In this document: positions 19,737-29,745 of the stretch, in pieces
How the letters are laid out: each line of letters starts with the position of its first letter
Numbering within the stretch: the first letter of the stretch is position 1
Origin: Acidovorax sp. sic0104
Lineage (GTDB): Bacteria; Pseudomonadota; Gammaproteobacteria; Burkholderiales; Burkholderiaceae_C
DNA: 64,000 nucleotides
Assembly (NCBI RefSeq): GCF_019219095.1
Contig: NZ_JAHUWH010000002.1
Coordinates: 310,001 to 374,000, forward strand
Direction: 5' to 3'
The notes under the pieces: generated by a model
Seen by the model: the letters and a program-made list of their open reading frames with translations, nothing else
Told to the model about the DNA's origin: nothing
Databases searched by the model: none
Position numbers and translations under genes: made by a program

Positions 19737-21164
19737 TCAGAAGTTCAGCGTGCGCTTGTCCACGGCCAGGGCTGCTTCCTTCGTGGCTTCGCTCAAGGAT
19801 GGGTGCGCGTGGCAGATGCGCGCGATGTCTTCGCTGCTGGCCTTGAACTCCATGGCCACCACGGCTTCGGAGATCAGCTCGCTGGCCTGCGGGCCCACGA
19901 TGTGCACGCCCAGGATTTCGTCGGTCTCGGCATCGGCCAGCATCTTGACCATGCCGGTGGTGTCGCCCAGCGCGCGCGCGCGGCCATTCGCCAGGAACGG
20001 GAAAGTGCCGGCCTTGTACTTGACGCCGTCGGCCTTGAGCTGCTGTTCGGTGCGGCCCACCCACGCGATCTCGGGGCTGGTGTAGATGACCCAGGGCACG
20101 GTGTTGAAGTTCACATGGCCGTGCTGGCCGGCAATGCGCTCGGCCACGGCAACGCCTTCTTCCTCGGCCTTGTGCGCCAGCATCGGGCCGCGCACCACGT
20201 CGCCCACCGCCCACACGCCGGGCAGGTTGGTCTTGCAGTCTCCGTCCACCACGATGGCGCCGCGCTCGTCCAATGCCAGGCCCACGGCTTCCACGTTCAG
20301 GCCGATGGTGTTGGGCACACGGCCGATGGAGACGATGAGCTTGTCAACGTCCAGCGACTGGGCTTCGCCCTTGGCGTTGGTGTAGGCAATGCTCACGCCC
20401 TTCTTGCCGGTCTTGATCTCGCCGACCTTCACGCCCAGTTCGATCTTCAGGCCCTGCTTGTCGAAGGCCTTCTTGGCCTCCTTGGCGATCTGCTCGTCCA
20501 CTGCGCCCAGGAAGGTCGGCAGACCTTCGAGGATGGTGACTTCAGCGCCCAGGCGGCGCCACACCGAGCCCATTTCCAGGCCGATCACGCCCGAGCCGAT
20601 CAGGCCGAGCTTCTTGGGCACCGCGCCCACGCGCAGCGCGCCGTCGTTGGACAGCACCAGCTCTTCGTCGAAAGGCGTACCAGGCAGCGCACGGGCGTTG
20701 GAGCCGGTGGCGATGATGATCTGTTTGCCGGTGAGGGATTCTTCGGCGGCGCCGGCCACCTTGATCTCGTAGCCACCTTCAGCCGCTTTGACGAACGAGC
20801 CACGGCCGTGGAAGAAGCTGATCTTGTTCTTCTTGAACAGGTACAGGATGCCGTCGTTGTTCTGCTTCACGACAGTGTCCTTGCGGGCGATCATCTTGGC
20901 CACGTCCATCTTGACGTCGCTGGCCGTGATGCCGTGCTCGGCGAAGTGCTTGTTGGCATGCTCGAAATGCTCGGACGACTGCAGCAGCGCCTTGGAAGGA
21001 ATGCAGCCCACGTTGGTGCATGTGCCACCAGGCGCTGGGCCGCCCTTTTCGTTCTTCCACTCGTCGATACAGGCCACGTTGAAGCCCAGCTGGGCGGCAC
21101 GGATGGCAGCCACGTAGCCGCCTGGGCCACCGCCAATGACGATCACATCAAATTGTTTGCTCAT
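19737..21164 (-). CDS. lpdA: Dihydrolipoyl dehydrogenase (E3 of 2-oxoglutarate dehydrogenase)
   Basis: A 475-residue FAD enzyme that reoxidises the dihydrolipoyl group of the E2 subunit with NAD+. It has the FAD-binding fingerprint VIGGGPGGYVAAIRAAQLG (residues 8-26), the redox disulphide in GGTCTNVGCIPSK, an NAD-binding GSGVIGLEMGSVWRRLG, and the C-terminal dimer His-Glu in CHAHPSLSEATKEA. The ATG at 21164 puts the fingerprint in the normal place, so the in-frame start at 21200 is not used. It closes the sucA-sucB-lpdA operon 89 bases after sucB. Confidence 0.96.
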   Translation of the reverse strand: MSKQFDVIVIGGGPGGYVAAIRAAQLGFNVACIDEWKNEKGGPAPGGTCTNVGCIPSKALLQSSEHFEHANKHFAEHGITASDVKMDVAKMIARKDTVVKQNNDGILYLFKKNKISFFHGRGSFVKAAEGGYEIKVAGAAEESLTGKQIIIATGSNARALPGTPFDEELVLSNDGALRVGAVPKKLGLIGSGVIGLEMGSVWRRLGAEVTILEGLPTFLGAVDEQIAKEAKKAFDKQGLKIELGVKVGEIKTGKKGVSIAYTNAKGEAQSLDVDKLIVSIGRVPNTIGLNVEAVGLALDERGAIVVDGDCKTNLPGVWAVGDVVRGPMLAHKAEEEGVAVAERIAGQHGHVNFNTVPWVIYTSPEIAWVGRTEQQLKADGVKYKAGTFPFLANGRARALGDTTGMVKMLADAETDEILGVHIVGPQASELISEAVVAMEFKASSEDIARICHAHPSLSEATKEAALAVDKRTLNF

Positions 21165-21253
21165 GAGAAATCTCGCTCGGTCTGTTGGAGAAAGACCCAC
21201 CAGCGGGCAGGACCACAGGTCGGCCGCGCGGGTGGGTCGATGCAGTCAGGGGA

Positions 21254-22531
21254 TCAGATGTCGAACAGCAGGCGCGATGGGTCTTCCAGGGCGTCCTTCA
21301 TTGCCACCAGGCCCAGCACGGCTTCGCGGCCGTCGATGATGCGGTGGTCATAGGACATGGCCAGATAGTTCATCGGACGCACCACGACCTGGCCGTTTTC
21401 GACCATGGCGCGGTCCTTCGTGGCGTGCACGCCCAGAATGGCAGACTGGGGCGGGTTGATGATGGGGGTGGACATCATGGAGCCGAAGGTGCCGCCATTG
21501 GAGATGGAGAACGTGCCGCCGGTCATTTCTTCGATGCCCAGCTTGCCTTCTGCGGCCTTCTTGCCGAACTCGGCGATCTTCTTTTCGATGTCAGCGAAGC
21601 TCATCTGGTCTGCATTGCGCAGGATGGGCACCACCAGGCCACGGGGCGAACCCACGGCGATACCGATGTCGAAATAGCCGTGGTAGACGATGTCATTGCC
21701 GTCCACCGACGCGTTCAGCACGGGGTACTTCTTGAGGGCGTGCACGGCGGCCTTCACGAAGAAGGACATGAATCCCAGCTTGGTACCGTGTTCCTTGGTG
21801 AAGGAATCCTGGAATTTCTTGCGCAGGTCCATCACCGGGGCCATGTTCACTTCGTTGAACGTGGTCAGGATGGCATTGGTCGATTGCGACTGCAGCAGGC
21901 GCTCGGCCACACGGGCGCGCAGGCGGCTCATGGGCACGCGCTGCTCAGGGCGGCCGCTCAGGTCTTCCTTGGCGGCAGGTGCGGACACCTGGGGCAAGGC
22001 CTTGGTCGGCACGCCGGTGGGAATCACACTGGGCGCTGCGGCAACCTTGGCGCCGCCAGCCACTGCCGACAGCACGTCGCCCTTGGTCACGCGGCCATCC
22101 TTGCCGGTGCCGGCCACGGCCGACACGGACAGGTTGTTGTCGGCCAGCAGCTTGGCAGCTGCGGGCATGGCAACGTCGCCCTTGGAACCGCCAGCGGCGA
22201 CAGGGGCTGCTGCTGCAGCGGCAGCGGGCGCTGCGGCGGCGGCAGGCGCAGCAGCAGGGGCTGCGGCCGGTGCGGCGGCTCCCGCCTTGCCTTCGGTGTC
22301 GATCTTGGCGATGAGCTGGTCGGCCACCACGGTGGCGCCGTCGCCCTGGATGATTTCAGCCAACACGCCAGCAGACGGCGCGGGCACTTCCAGCACCACC
22401 TTGTCGGTCTCGATCTCGATGAGGATTTCGTCCACGGCCACGGCTTCACCGGCCTTCTTCTTCCAGGTCAGCATGGTGGCTTCGGCCACGGATTCGGACA
22501 GCTGGGGGACTTTGACTTCTACGATAGCCAT
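21254..22531 (-). CDS. sucB: Dihydrolipoyllysine succinyltransferase (E2 of 2-oxoglutarate dehydrogenase)
   Basis: A 425-residue E2 core of the 2-oxoglutarate dehydrogenase complex (TCA cycle), transferring succinyl from lipoate to CoA. The N-terminal lipoyl domain has the lipoylated Lys in [14 protein letters not shown] (about residue 43). An Ala/Pro-rich hinge follows (about 85-125), then an E3-binding domain with [10 protein letters not shown] and GRVTKGDVL, and the catalytic domain ending in [13 protein letters not shown] with the active His and Asp. It lies 52 bases after sucA on the same strand. Confidence 0.96.
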   Translation of the reverse strand: MAIVEVKVPQLSESVAEATMLTWKKKAGEAVAVDEILIEIETDKVVLEVPAPSAGVLAEIIQGDGATVVADQLIAKIDTEGKAGAAAPAAAPAAAPAAAAAPAAAAAAAPVAAGGSKGDVAMPAAAKLLADNNLSVSAVAGTGKDGRVTKGDVLSAVAGGAKVAAAPSVIPTGVPTKALPQVSAPAAKEDLSGRPEQRVPMSRLRARVAERLLQSQSTNAILTTFNEVNMAPVMDLRKKFQDSFTKEHGTKLGFMSFFVKAAVHALKKYPVLNASVDGNDIVYHGYFDIGIAVGSPRGLVVPILRNADQMSFADIEKKIAEFGKKAAEGKLGIEEMTGGTFSISNGGTFGSMMSTPIINPPQSAILGVHATKDRAMVENGQVVVRPMNYLAMSYDHRIIDGREAVLGLVAMKDALEDPSRLLFDI

Positions 22532-22583
22532 TTTGAATTCTTTCAGTAGGGTTCTGTTCTGTGTTCGGTAGGGGTAGCTGGCC

Positions 22584-25463
22584 TTACTTGGTCAGGACAA
22601 AACCCTTGAGCTTGGCAAACGCACCATCGACCAGCGCCTTTTGCTGCTCTTGGTGCAGGTGCGAGTAACCCACGGCGGGCGATGCCGAAGCCGCACGGCC
22701 GGAGTAACCCAGCTTCTGGCCTTCGAGCATGTTCTCGTGGATGTTGTGCTGGATGAAGAACCAGGCGCCCTGGTTCTGCGGCTCGTCCTGGCACCACACG
22801 ATGTCCGTGGCGTTGGGGTACTTCTTGAGCTCGGCAGCAAAAGCCTTGTGCGGGAACGGGTAGAGCTGTTCCACACGGATGATGGCCACGTCATCGTCTT
22901 CACGCTCGGTGCGCTTCTTCACGAGGTCGTAGTACACCTTGCCGGAGCAGGCGATCACGCGCTTGACCTTGGCGGCCTTCTTCACGATGGCCTCATCCTG
23001 TTCTGGGATCACAGTCTGGAAGCTGCCCTTGGTGAACTCGGACAGTGGCGAGGTGGCATCCTTGTTGCGCAGCAGCGACTTGGGCGTCATGATGATCAGC
23101 GGCTTGCGCAGATCACGCACCATCTGGCGGCGCAGCACGTGGAAGATCTGGCTGGCCGTGGTGGGCTGCACCACTTGCATGTTGGTGTCAGCCGACAGCT
23201 GCATGAAGCGCTCAAGACGCGCCGAGCTGTGCTCGGGACCCTGGCCTTCGTAGCCGTGGGGCAGCATCAGCGTGATGCCGTTGACACGGCCCCATTTCAC
23301 TTCTCCCGAGGCGATGAACTGGTCGATAACGACCTGCGCGCCGTTGGCGAAGTCGCCGAACTGGGCCTCCCAGATCACCAGGGTGTTGGGGTCATTCGAC
23401 GCATAGCCGTATTCGAAGCCCAGCACGGCTTCTTCGGACAGGATGGAGTCGATGACGACAAACGGAGCCTGGTTGTCGGCTACGTTCTGCAGCGGCGTGT
23501 AGGTGCCGATGTCCCACTTTTCGCGCTTCTGGTCGTGAATCACCGAGTGGCGGTGCGTGAACGTGCCACGGCCGCAGTCTTCACCCGACAGGCGCACGGG
23601 GTAGCCGCTGGCCACCAGCGATGCAAACGCCATGTGCTCGCCCATGCCCCAATCCACGGGGATCTCGCCACGGCCCATGGCGGCGCGGTCGTCGTACACC
23701 TTCTTGACCAGCTGGTGCGGCGTCACGCTTTCGGGGATGGTCGTGATCTTCTCGGCCAGGCGCTTCCACTCGGCCAGAGGGATCGCGGTATCGCCCGCGT
23801 CAGTCCACTTCTTGCCGAGGAACGGGCTCCAGTCCACGGCGTACTTGCTCTTGAAGTTGGTCAGCACAGGGTCTACCGTGTGCTTGCCCGAATCCATGGC
23901 GGCGCGGTAGGCCTTGACCATGTCGTCGCCCAGCGTCTCGCCCAGGCCTTGCGTGGCCAGCTTGTCGGCGTACAGTTTGCGCGTGCCTGGGTGCTGGCCG
24001 ATCTTCTTGTACATCAGCGGCTGGGTCAGGGCAGGCGTGTCCTGCTCGTTGTGGCCCAGCTTGCGGAAGCAGATGATGTCCACAACCACGTCCTTCTGGA
24101 ATTCCATGCGGAACTCGAGGGCGAGCTGGGTGGCCAGAACCACGGCTTCTGGATCGTCGCCGTTCACGTGCAGAACGGGCGACTCGACCATCTTGACGAT
24201 GTCGGTGCAATACAGCGTGGAGCGTGCATCGCGGGGGTCCGACGTAGTGAAACCGATCTGGTTGTTGATGATGATGTGCACCGTGCCGCCCGTGGAGTAG
24301 CCACGGGTCTGGGCCAGCGCCAGGGTTTCCTGGTTCACGCCCTGGCCGGCAAAGGCTGCGTCACCGTGCACCAGCACGGGCAGCACTTGCTTGCCCTGGG
24401 GGTCGGCGCGGCGGTCCATGCGGGCGCGCACCGAGCCTTCGACCACGGGGTTCACGATTTCCAGGTGGGAGGGGTTGAACGCGAGCGACAGGTGAACCGG
24501 GCCGCCAGGGGTGGTCACGTCGGAGCTGAAGCCCTGGTGGTACTTCACGTCGCCCGATGGCAAGTCTTCGGGTGCGGTGTGGTCGAACTCGGCGAACAGG
24601 TCCTTGGGCATCTTGCCCAGCGAATTGACCAGCACGTTCAGGCGACCGCGGTGGGCCATGCCAATCACGATTTCCTGCACGCCCTTGGCGCCGGCAGACT
24701 GGATCAGCTCGTCCATGGCGGCGATGAAGCTTTCACCACCTTCCAGCGAGAACCGCTTCTGGCCGACATACTTGGTGTGCAGGAAGCGCTCCAGGCCCTC
24801 GGCAGCCGTCAGGCGATCCAGAATCTGCTTCTTCTTGTCCGCACCGAAGCTGGGCTTGCTGCGGATGGTTTCCAGCTTTTCCTGCCACCAGCGCTTCTGA
24901 TTCTGGTCGGTGGCGTACATGTATTCGGCACCGATGGAGCCGCAATACGTTTCGCGCAGGGCGTTGATCAGCTCACGCAGCGGCATGGATTCCTTGCCGA
25001 AGAACGTGTTGCTGGTGTTGAACACGACTTCCTGGTCGGAGTCGCTGAAGCCGTAGAACGAGGGTTCGAGTTCAGGGATCGCAGGACGCTCGGTGCGCTT
25101 GAGGGGGTCCAGATCGGCCCAGCGCTGGCCCACATTGCGGTATGCGGCAATCAGCTGCTGGACGGCGGTGCGCTTGCGGCCCAGTTCGGAGTCGGCGCCC
25201 GTGGCGACGACGACCTTGGTGCCGCCCTGCTTTGCACGCTCGGCAAAGGCATTGATGACGGGGAGGTGCGGGACGTCCTTGGCATTGCTGCCGTCCACCG
25301 CAGGCACATTTTGCAGTGCGTCAAAGTACTCGCGCCAGTTGTCTGGCACGCTACCGGGGTTGGCAAGGTAGTTTTCGTACATCTCTTCGACATAGGGCGC
25401 ATTGCCGCCGAAGAGGTAGGTGTTGCCTTGGTAGGCTTGATAGACGGATGTCGTATCGCTCAT
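22584..25463 (-). CDS. sucA: 2-oxoglutarate dehydrogenase E1 component
   Basis: A 959-residue thiamine-diphosphate enzyme that decarboxylates 2-oxoglutarate and succinylates the lipoyl group of SucB. It shows the E1o N-terminal segment ([20 protein letters not shown]), the region [17 protein letters not shown], the ThDP/Mg site ([14 protein letters not shown], with [18 protein letters not shown]), and the C-terminal transketolase part ([20 protein letters not shown]). It starts the sucA-sucB-lpdA operon. It is divergent from the AI-2E transporter gene across 243 bases, where the operon promoter should lie. Confidence 0.97.
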   Translation of the reverse strand: MSDTTSVYQAYQGNTYLFGGNAPYVEEMYENYLANPGSVPDNWREYFDALQNVPAVDGSNAKDVPHLPVINAFAERAKQGGTKVVVATGADSELGRKRTAVQQLIAAYRNVGQRWADLDPLKRTERPAIPELEPSFYGFSDSDQEVVFNTSNTFFGKESMPLRELINALRETYCGSIGAEYMYATDQNQKRWWQEKLETIRSKPSFGADKKKQILDRLTAAEGLERFLHTKYVGQKRFSLEGGESFIAAMDELIQSAGAKGVQEIVIGMAHRGRLNVLVNSLGKMPKDLFAEFDHTAPEDLPSGDVKYHQGFSSDVTTPGGPVHLSLAFNPSHLEIVNPVVEGSVRARMDRRADPQGKQVLPVLVHGDAAFAGQGVNQETLALAQTRGYSTGGTVHIIINNQIGFTTSDPRDARSTLYCTDIVKMVESPVLHVNGDDPEAVVLATQLALEFRMEFQKDVVVDIICFRKLGHNEQDTPALTQPLMYKKIGQHPGTRKLYADKLATQGLGETLGDDMVKAYRAAMDSGKHTVDPVLTNFKSKYAVDWSPFLGKKWTDAGDTAIPLAEWKRLAEKITTIPESVTPHQLVKKVYDDRAAMGRGEIPVDWGMGEHMAFASLVASGYPVRLSGEDCGRGTFTHRHSVIHDQKREKWDIGTYTPLQNVADNQAPFVVIDSILSEEAVLGFEYGYASNDPNTLVIWEAQFGDFANGAQVVIDQFIASGEVKWGRVNGITLMLPHGYEGQGPEHSSARLERFMQLSADTNMQVVQPTTASQIFHVLRRQMVRDLRKPLIIMTPKSLLRNKDATSPLSEFTKGSFQTVIPEQDEAIVKKAAKVKRVIACSGKVYYDLVKKRTEREDDDVAIIRVEQLYPFPHKAFAAELKKYPNATDIVWCQDEPQNQGAWFFIQHNIHENMLEGQKLGYSGRAASASPAVGYSHLHQEQQKALVDGAFAKLKGFVLTK

Positions 25464-25706
25464 ATTCCGCTGACCTCCGCTTTCCTTGGGAAAGCATTAG
25501 CTGGTTGAGAAACCTTCCGCGACACGGCTGAACCGATTGGCGGATGCGACAGTGGCTGGGGAAGGGCCTGGTTGCGGGCGCCATTGTGCCACCGAACCGG
25601 GAAGCACCCAACTTTGCGGGCTTGCAAGGCCAAAAACAAATAGTGCCGGCCACGGGAAAGTGCCCGGCTCGCTTACATTGCGGGTTGTTCCATTGCACCG
25701 CACAAC

Positions 25707-26783
25707 ATGACGCCCGCCCATCTCCAGTCCAAAGCTTTCCTGCTGCTGCTGATCCTGGTCACCATTGCCTTCGGAGCCATCCTCTGGCAGTTCCACGGGG
25801 CCGTCTTCTGGGGCGTCATCCTGGCCATCCTGTTCGCGCCGCTGCACCGCAAGCTCTTGCGTCGAATGCCTCGGCGCACGAACCTTGCGGCCCTCAGCAC
25901 GCTGGGCCTGTGCCTGGTGATCGTGATCCTGCCCATGACCGCCATCACCATCTCGCTGATCCAGGAAGCCACGGTGGTGTACGAGCGTGTGCGCTCCGGC
26001 CAGCTCAATTTTGGCGTGTACCTCCAGCAGGTCATTGCCGCCCTGCCCGGCTGGGCAGTGAATATGCTGGACCGCCTGAACCTCACATCGGTCGTGCAGT
26101 TACAGGAGAAATTCTCGTCCGTGGCTGTGCAGGCCAGCCAGTTCGTGGCCGCACAGGCACTGAGCATCGGTCAGAACACCCTCGAGTTCGTGGTCAGCTT
26201 CGGGATCATGCTGTACCTGCTGTTCTTTCTGCTGCGCGACGGAAATCGCCTGGCACTGCGCATCGGCCAGGCCACCCCACTGGACGAGGCCCACAAGCGC
26301 CAGTTGGTCGACAAGTTCACGACCGTGATCCGAGCCACGGTCAAGGGCAACATCGTGGTGGCGGCGTCGCAAGGCGCCTTGGGTGGCTTGATCTTCTGGA
26401 TCCTAGGCATTCAGGGCCCCGTGCTGTGGGGTGTCCTGATGGCCTTCCTTTCACTGCTTCCTGCCGTGGGTGCAGGGCTGATCTGGCTGCCCGTGGCCAT
26501 CTACTTCCTTGCGACAGGCGCGGTATGGCAAGGGGTCGTTCTGATCGCCTATGGCGTGTTCGTGATCGGCCTGGTAGACAACGTGCTGCGCCCCATTCTG
26601 GTCGGCAAGGACACGAAAATGCCGGACTACGTCGTGCTGATCTCAACGCTGGGCGGCATGGCCTTGTTCGGCTTGACTGGGTTTGTCATCGGCCCTGTGA
26701 TTGCGGCACTTTTCATTGCGACGTGGGATTTGTTTGCGCCCGCTGCCGGTTATCGGGCAACGCCGATCGATCCAGACCAGTGA
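25707..26783 (+). CDS. AI-2E family (PerM-like) transporter
   Basis: A 358-residue inner-membrane protein with about seven to eight hydrophobic segments. Two open the protein (FLLLLILVTIAFGAILW, then a further stretch to about residue 50), and a cytosolic or periplasmic loop spans about 95-150. The conserved C-terminal block carries ILGIQGPVLWGVLMAF, LLPAVGAGLIWLPVAIY and LGGMALFGLTGFVIGP, typical of the family. Members export autoinducer-2 or act in ion/proton exchange; the substrate here is unknown. A hairpin and T-run downstream probably terminate it. Confidence 0.9.
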   Translation: MTPAHLQSKAFLLLLILVTIAFGAILWQFHGAVFWGVILAILFAPLHRKLLRRMPRRTNLAALSTLGLCLVIVILPMTAITISLIQEATVVYERVRSGQLNFGVYLQQVIAALPGWAVNMLDRLNLTSVVQLQEKFSSVAVQASQFVAAQALSIGQNTLEFVVSFGIMLYLLFFLLRDGNRLALRIGQATPLDEAHKRQLVDKFTTVIRATVKGNIVVAASQGALGGLIFWILGIQGPVLWGVLMAFLSLLPAVGAGLIWLPVAIYFLATGAVWQGVVLIAYGVFVIGLVDNVLRPILVGKDTKMPDYVVLISTLGGMALFGLTGFVIGPVIAALFIATWDLFAPAAGYRATPIDPDQ

Positions 26784-26899
26784 TACGGCGATGCGCACAC
26801 CGATGAAACATGCCAGGGCTTGCTTGCGGTTCCGTTAAAAACCACGAGAGGCCAGCCGGGCACACACTTGCCACCACTGAAACGCAAGGCAGGTTCTGT

Positions 26900-26934
26900 C
26901 CCGCTTTGAGCGGGGCCCGTGGGCCAGTTTTTTT
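26900..26934 (+). terminator. Probable terminator of the AI-2E family transporter gene
   Basis: Two short GC hairpins (CCCGCT/AGCGGG and GGCC-CGTG-GGCC) are followed by a run of seven T at 26928-26934, about 120 bases after the stop codon. Confidence 0.55.
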
Positions 26935-26940
26935 GGCAGC

Positions 26941-26990
26941 GGCCGATCATCGAGACCAATGATCGGCCCATGGCAGTGCCACGATCATTG
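26941..26990. repeat. Nested inverted repeats at the edge of the accessory block
   Basis: GGCCGATCAT (26941-26950) pairs perfectly with ATGATCGGCC (26959-26968). The overlapping CAATGATCG (26957-26965) pairs perfectly with CGATCATTG (26982-26990). The two hairpins are mutually exclusive. Neither is followed by a T-run on either strand, so this is not a standard terminator. Confidence 0.6.
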
Positions 26991-26995
26991 AGGCG

Positions 26996-27412
26996 TCACT
27001 CCATCGCGCAGCTGTGCTCAATGAGAATTTCCGCAGCCATCAAACTGCTTTCATGAAGACTGGGATCGTCTTCAATCTGCTGTACGACCTTGTCGACGAG
27101 CTGATTGAATTCAGGGTCCCCCCATAGTGATCGTCCAAGCTGATTCAGCAACACGGATTCCATGAATATCCGGAAAGCCTTTCGTCGTCGCTGAGGATCA
27201 TCCGGTGCAATGGTACGAATCCGCTGAAGCACCTGCAGCTCGATGAGAGGGTTGGCCTGACTCACGACCTTGGCATGCGCTGTCCGGTCATCTGGCACTT
27301 TGGCGCCCACTGGCACTGTTGCCGTCGAATTCGCGCGCCCGCCCGCGTCGGGCCGCGATTTCAGAAGCGCGTTCATTGCTGCTGCGGCGTCAATGCGTGT
27401 CATCTGGAGCAA
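26996..27412 (-). CDS. Unknown small protein at the end of the flagellar-type cluster
   Basis: 138 residues if started at 27412; a start three codons later (MTRIDAA) is equally possible. No signal peptide or membrane segment is visible. The C-terminal half (from about residue 55) is predicted mostly helical and acidic, containing NPLIELQVLQRIRTI, RRKAFRIFMESVLLNQLG and VVQQIEDDPSL. The family is not recognised. It is the last gene of a co-directional series (fliN, fliO, fliP, sigma factor, TPR gene) and starts 29 bases after the frameshifted TPR gene. A role as chaperone or cytosolic partner of the export apparatus is a guess from position only. Confidence 0.6.
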   Translation of the reverse strand: MLQMTRIDAAAAMNALLKSRPDAGGRANSTATVPVGAKVPDDRTAHAKVVSQANPLIELQVLQRIRTIAPDDPQRRRKAFRIFMESVLLNQLGRSLWGDPEFNQLVDKVVQQIEDDPSLHESSLMAAEILIEHSCAME

Positions 27413-27441
27413 ACGTCTGGAAGGGCAATGCGGCAGGAGTC

Positions 27442-28037
27442 TCAGTGCAATGATCCCTGGCGCCCATAGTTCGACACCAGAAAATGCGAAGACGATTCAC
27501 TGTCGTCTGAATGCTGAACCGAAGCAGCCTGCGGTGCAACTGTTGACGGATTTTTCAGCACTGCATCAATCTCGCGAACGATGTTGAGAATGTCTGAGGA
27601 CATCGGCAAGTTGTCGAGATTGAGTTGCACACCTCTTTCGAAATGCATTTTCGCTGCGCCGAACTGATCCTGCGCCAACGCACCGAAACCTTTGACCCAG
27701 TGCGTCATCGGGCTGCTCTCTCCGAGCGCCAGTAACGGCTGCCACGTGACGAGTGCTGCAGGCACTCGGCCACTGCTGTACTGAAGCAATCCCAGCTGAT
27801 ACCTCGCAACATGCAGATGGGGCGCTAGCAGCACCGCGTTCGAAAATGCCACGTCGGCCTGATCGATCTGCCCGAGCGCTGCATATTCGGATCCCATGAG
27901 GAAATGTGGAATTCCGGATGAGGGCTGTTCGCTGGCAGCCCGGCAAGCAGCACCAATGCACGCTCGGTGTCGCCTGCATGGCTTGCAGCCAATGCTTGCT
28001 CAATCAACAAGGACGAGCCGTCCAGGGATTTTGTCAT
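27442..28037 (-). pseudogene. TPR-repeat protein gene broken by a frameshift
   Basis: Two overlapping frames join into one sensible protein. The first runs from the ATG at 28037 (MTKSLDGSSLLIEQALAAS) to about NSPHPEFH. The second continues as HFLMGSEYAALGQIDQADVA, then LLAPHLHVARYQLGLLQYSSGR, and ends at 27442. The last in-frame part of the first frame and the start of the second meet near 27895-27910, where one base appears missing (or two added). The combined product would be about 198 residues with TPR-type helices through most of its length. It lies between the sigma factor gene and the small unknown gene. Programmed frameshifting is not excluded, but no slippery heptamer was seen. Confidence 0.7.
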
Positions 28038-28142
28038 TTTGGGTTGCAGGTAAAGGTGAAGTTCAAAACGTGAGAATGAAGCTCAGGTGGCAACAGAGCG
28101 GAATGAACATCGTGCAGACTGGAACATACCGCCCACCAGGGG

Positions 28143-28961
28143 CTACCAGGAAACATCGACCGGCGGTCCCTGCCCCAATGCAGTTCTCAGCCGGATAAGA
28201 GCTTGCCGGTGCAACTGGGAGATTCTGCCTCGGGACACGTTCAAGAGCCTACCGACTTCGTCAAACGCGACCTCCTGTTGGTAGTGATACCGGATGACCG
28301 TACGCTCCCTGTCGGGGAGCTGGGACACAGCGGCGCGCAGCAACTCGCGCAGGCGGGCTGTTTCGCTCTTGCGAAAGTAGCTCGCCTCAGGAGACGCCGA
28401 CTCGGAAGTATCTGCAGGCTCCTGATCCAACACCATCGCAGAGTCTTCCAGCAACACACCCAACGCCAAGCCGATGCCGACCTCTGCCAGATAGCACAAC
28501 AGATCCCGCTGAACTTTCTGTGAGCTTGGCTTTGCCTCGATGCATGGCGAGGCGGCCGACTCCTTGGCATTGGCCTTGACTGCTTCCAAGCGGTCATTGC
28601 GGATCCGCTTGCGGGCGGCGATCTGTTGGTTCTTTTCCGTTTCTTTCTCAAGGCCATTGAGGATCGCACCGCGAATTCGATGCGCAGCATAGGACTTGAA
28701 GGGCACCGCTTGGTGCGGTTCGAACCGATCTACCGATTCCATCAGTCCTACACAAGCCAGTTGCATGTAGTCTGAAAAAGGTACATCGTCGTTGAAGCGC
28801 CCCTTGAAATTGACTGCAGCAAGGGTCCGCGCAAGCGGCATGTAGTGACGAACCAGCAGCTCTCGGGCCTGAAAGTCATTGTGATCCACCCACCGCGCCC
28901 AAAGTGCCGACTCTTGCGCAGAAGTGTCGCACCCATTCGGATGTTGCAGCGCAGTCCCCAT
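28143..28961 (-). CDS. FliA-like RNA polymerase sigma factor (sigma-28 family)
   Basis: A 272-residue sigma-70 family protein of group 3. Region 2 includes ARELLVRHYMPLARTLA, DYMQLACVGLMESVDRFEP and FKSYAAHRIRGAILNGLEK, close to the flagellar sigma-28 pattern. Region 4 includes RAAVSQLPDRERTVIRYHY and DEVGRLLNVSRGRISQLHRQA. The middle (about 120-195) is longer and less conserved than in classical FliA. The ATG at 28961 is used because region 2 begins about 15-20 residues on; an upstream start would overlap fliP. It follows fliP by 19 bases, an unusual position since fliQ normally comes next. It probably directs transcription of flagellar-type or related genes; targets are not visible here. 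Confidence 0.82.
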   Translation of the reverse strand: MGTALQHPNGCDTSAQESALWARWVDHNDFQARELLVRHYMPLARTLAAVNFKGRFNDDVPFSDYMQLACVGLMESVDRFEPHQAVPFKSYAAHRIRGAILNGLEKETEKNQQIAARKRIRNDRLEAVKANAKESAASPCIEAKPSSQKVQRDLLCYLAEVGIGLALGVLLEDSAMVLDQEPADTSESASPEASYFRKSETARLRELLRAAVSQLPDRERTVIRYHYQQEVAFDEVGRLLNVSRGRISQLHRQALIRLRTALGQGPPVDVSW

Positions 28962-28980
28962 CTGAACAACCAAGGCAACG

Positions 28981-29745
28981 TCAGTGGAAACTGCCGACCA
29001 GCGCCTTGAGCAACAGGCTCCAGCCATCGATCAGGATGAACATCAATATCTTGATGGGCAGTGCGATGGAGGTCGGCGGCATCATCATCATGCCCAACGT
29101 CATCAGCACGCTGGACACAATAAGATCGATCAGCAAGAAGGGCAGGAAGACCACAAACCCGATTTGAAAAGCGGCACGCAGTTCTGACAGCATGAATGCC
29201 GGGATCAACTGGACGTTGCTGATGTCCTCCATCGATTGAGGTGCAGGTGCTTTAGACAGCTCAACCATCAAGGCGAGGTCCTGCTCTCGTGTTTGGCGGA
29301 CCATGAAATCCCTCAAAGGCGATATGCCTTTGGAATAGCCCGCCTCCATGCTGAGTTTGCCTGCCATGAAGGGCTGGAAGGCTTCCTGATTGACCTTCTC
29401 GAAGACCGGAGCCATCGTGAAGACTGTGAGAAAAAGTGCCAACCCGATGAGCACGGTATTAGGAGGTGTTTCAGTCATGCCGATGGCATGGCGAAGCATG
29501 GATAGAACGATGATGATGCGCAGGAACGCCGTGATACATACTAGAAGTGCGGGCAATACCGCGAGCAATGTCAGGCCCAGGACAATCCTCAGGGCTTGCG
29601 AGGTTTCTGCGGGCCCTGCCTGGCTTGCGGACTGGGCTTGCGCAACATCGCACACCGAGAGCGCCACGACGGTTGCGATCAGGCCGACGCTCGCGCTGAC
29701 GTTCCAACGGAGACGCGGTTGGATACGACGGAACGCCGGCTTCAT
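28981..29745 (-). CDS. fliP: Flagellar-type export apparatus protein FliP
   Basis: A 254-residue inner-membrane subunit of the flagellar type III export gate. An N-terminal cleavable signal (ending near VAQAQ) is followed by four membrane segments. Diagnostic motifs are RIIIVLSMLRHAIGMTETPP, NTVLIGLALFLTVFTMAPVF, and near the C-terminus AFQIGFVVFLPFLLIDLIVS and LGMMMMPPTSIALPIKI. Its ATG overlaps the fliO stop (ATGA), indicating translational coupling. Normally fliQ and fliR follow; here a sigma factor gene follows instead, and neither fliQ, fliR, flhA nor flhB occurs in the window. FliP/SctR homologues of virulence systems are an alternative, but the FliO partner argues for flagellar type. 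Confidence 0.92.
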   Translation of the reverse strand: MKPAFRRIQPRLRWNVSASVGLIATVVALSVCDVAQAQSASQAGPAETSQALRIVLGLTLLAVLPALLVCITAFLRIIIVLSMLRHAIGMTETPPNTVLIGLALFLTVFTMAPVFEKVNQEAFQPFMAGKLSMEAGYSKGISPLRDFMVRQTREQDLALMVELSKAPAPQSMEDISNVQLIPAFMLSELRAAFQIGFVVFLPFLLIDLIVSSVLMTLGMMMMPPTSIALPIKILMFILIDGWSLLLKALVGSFH

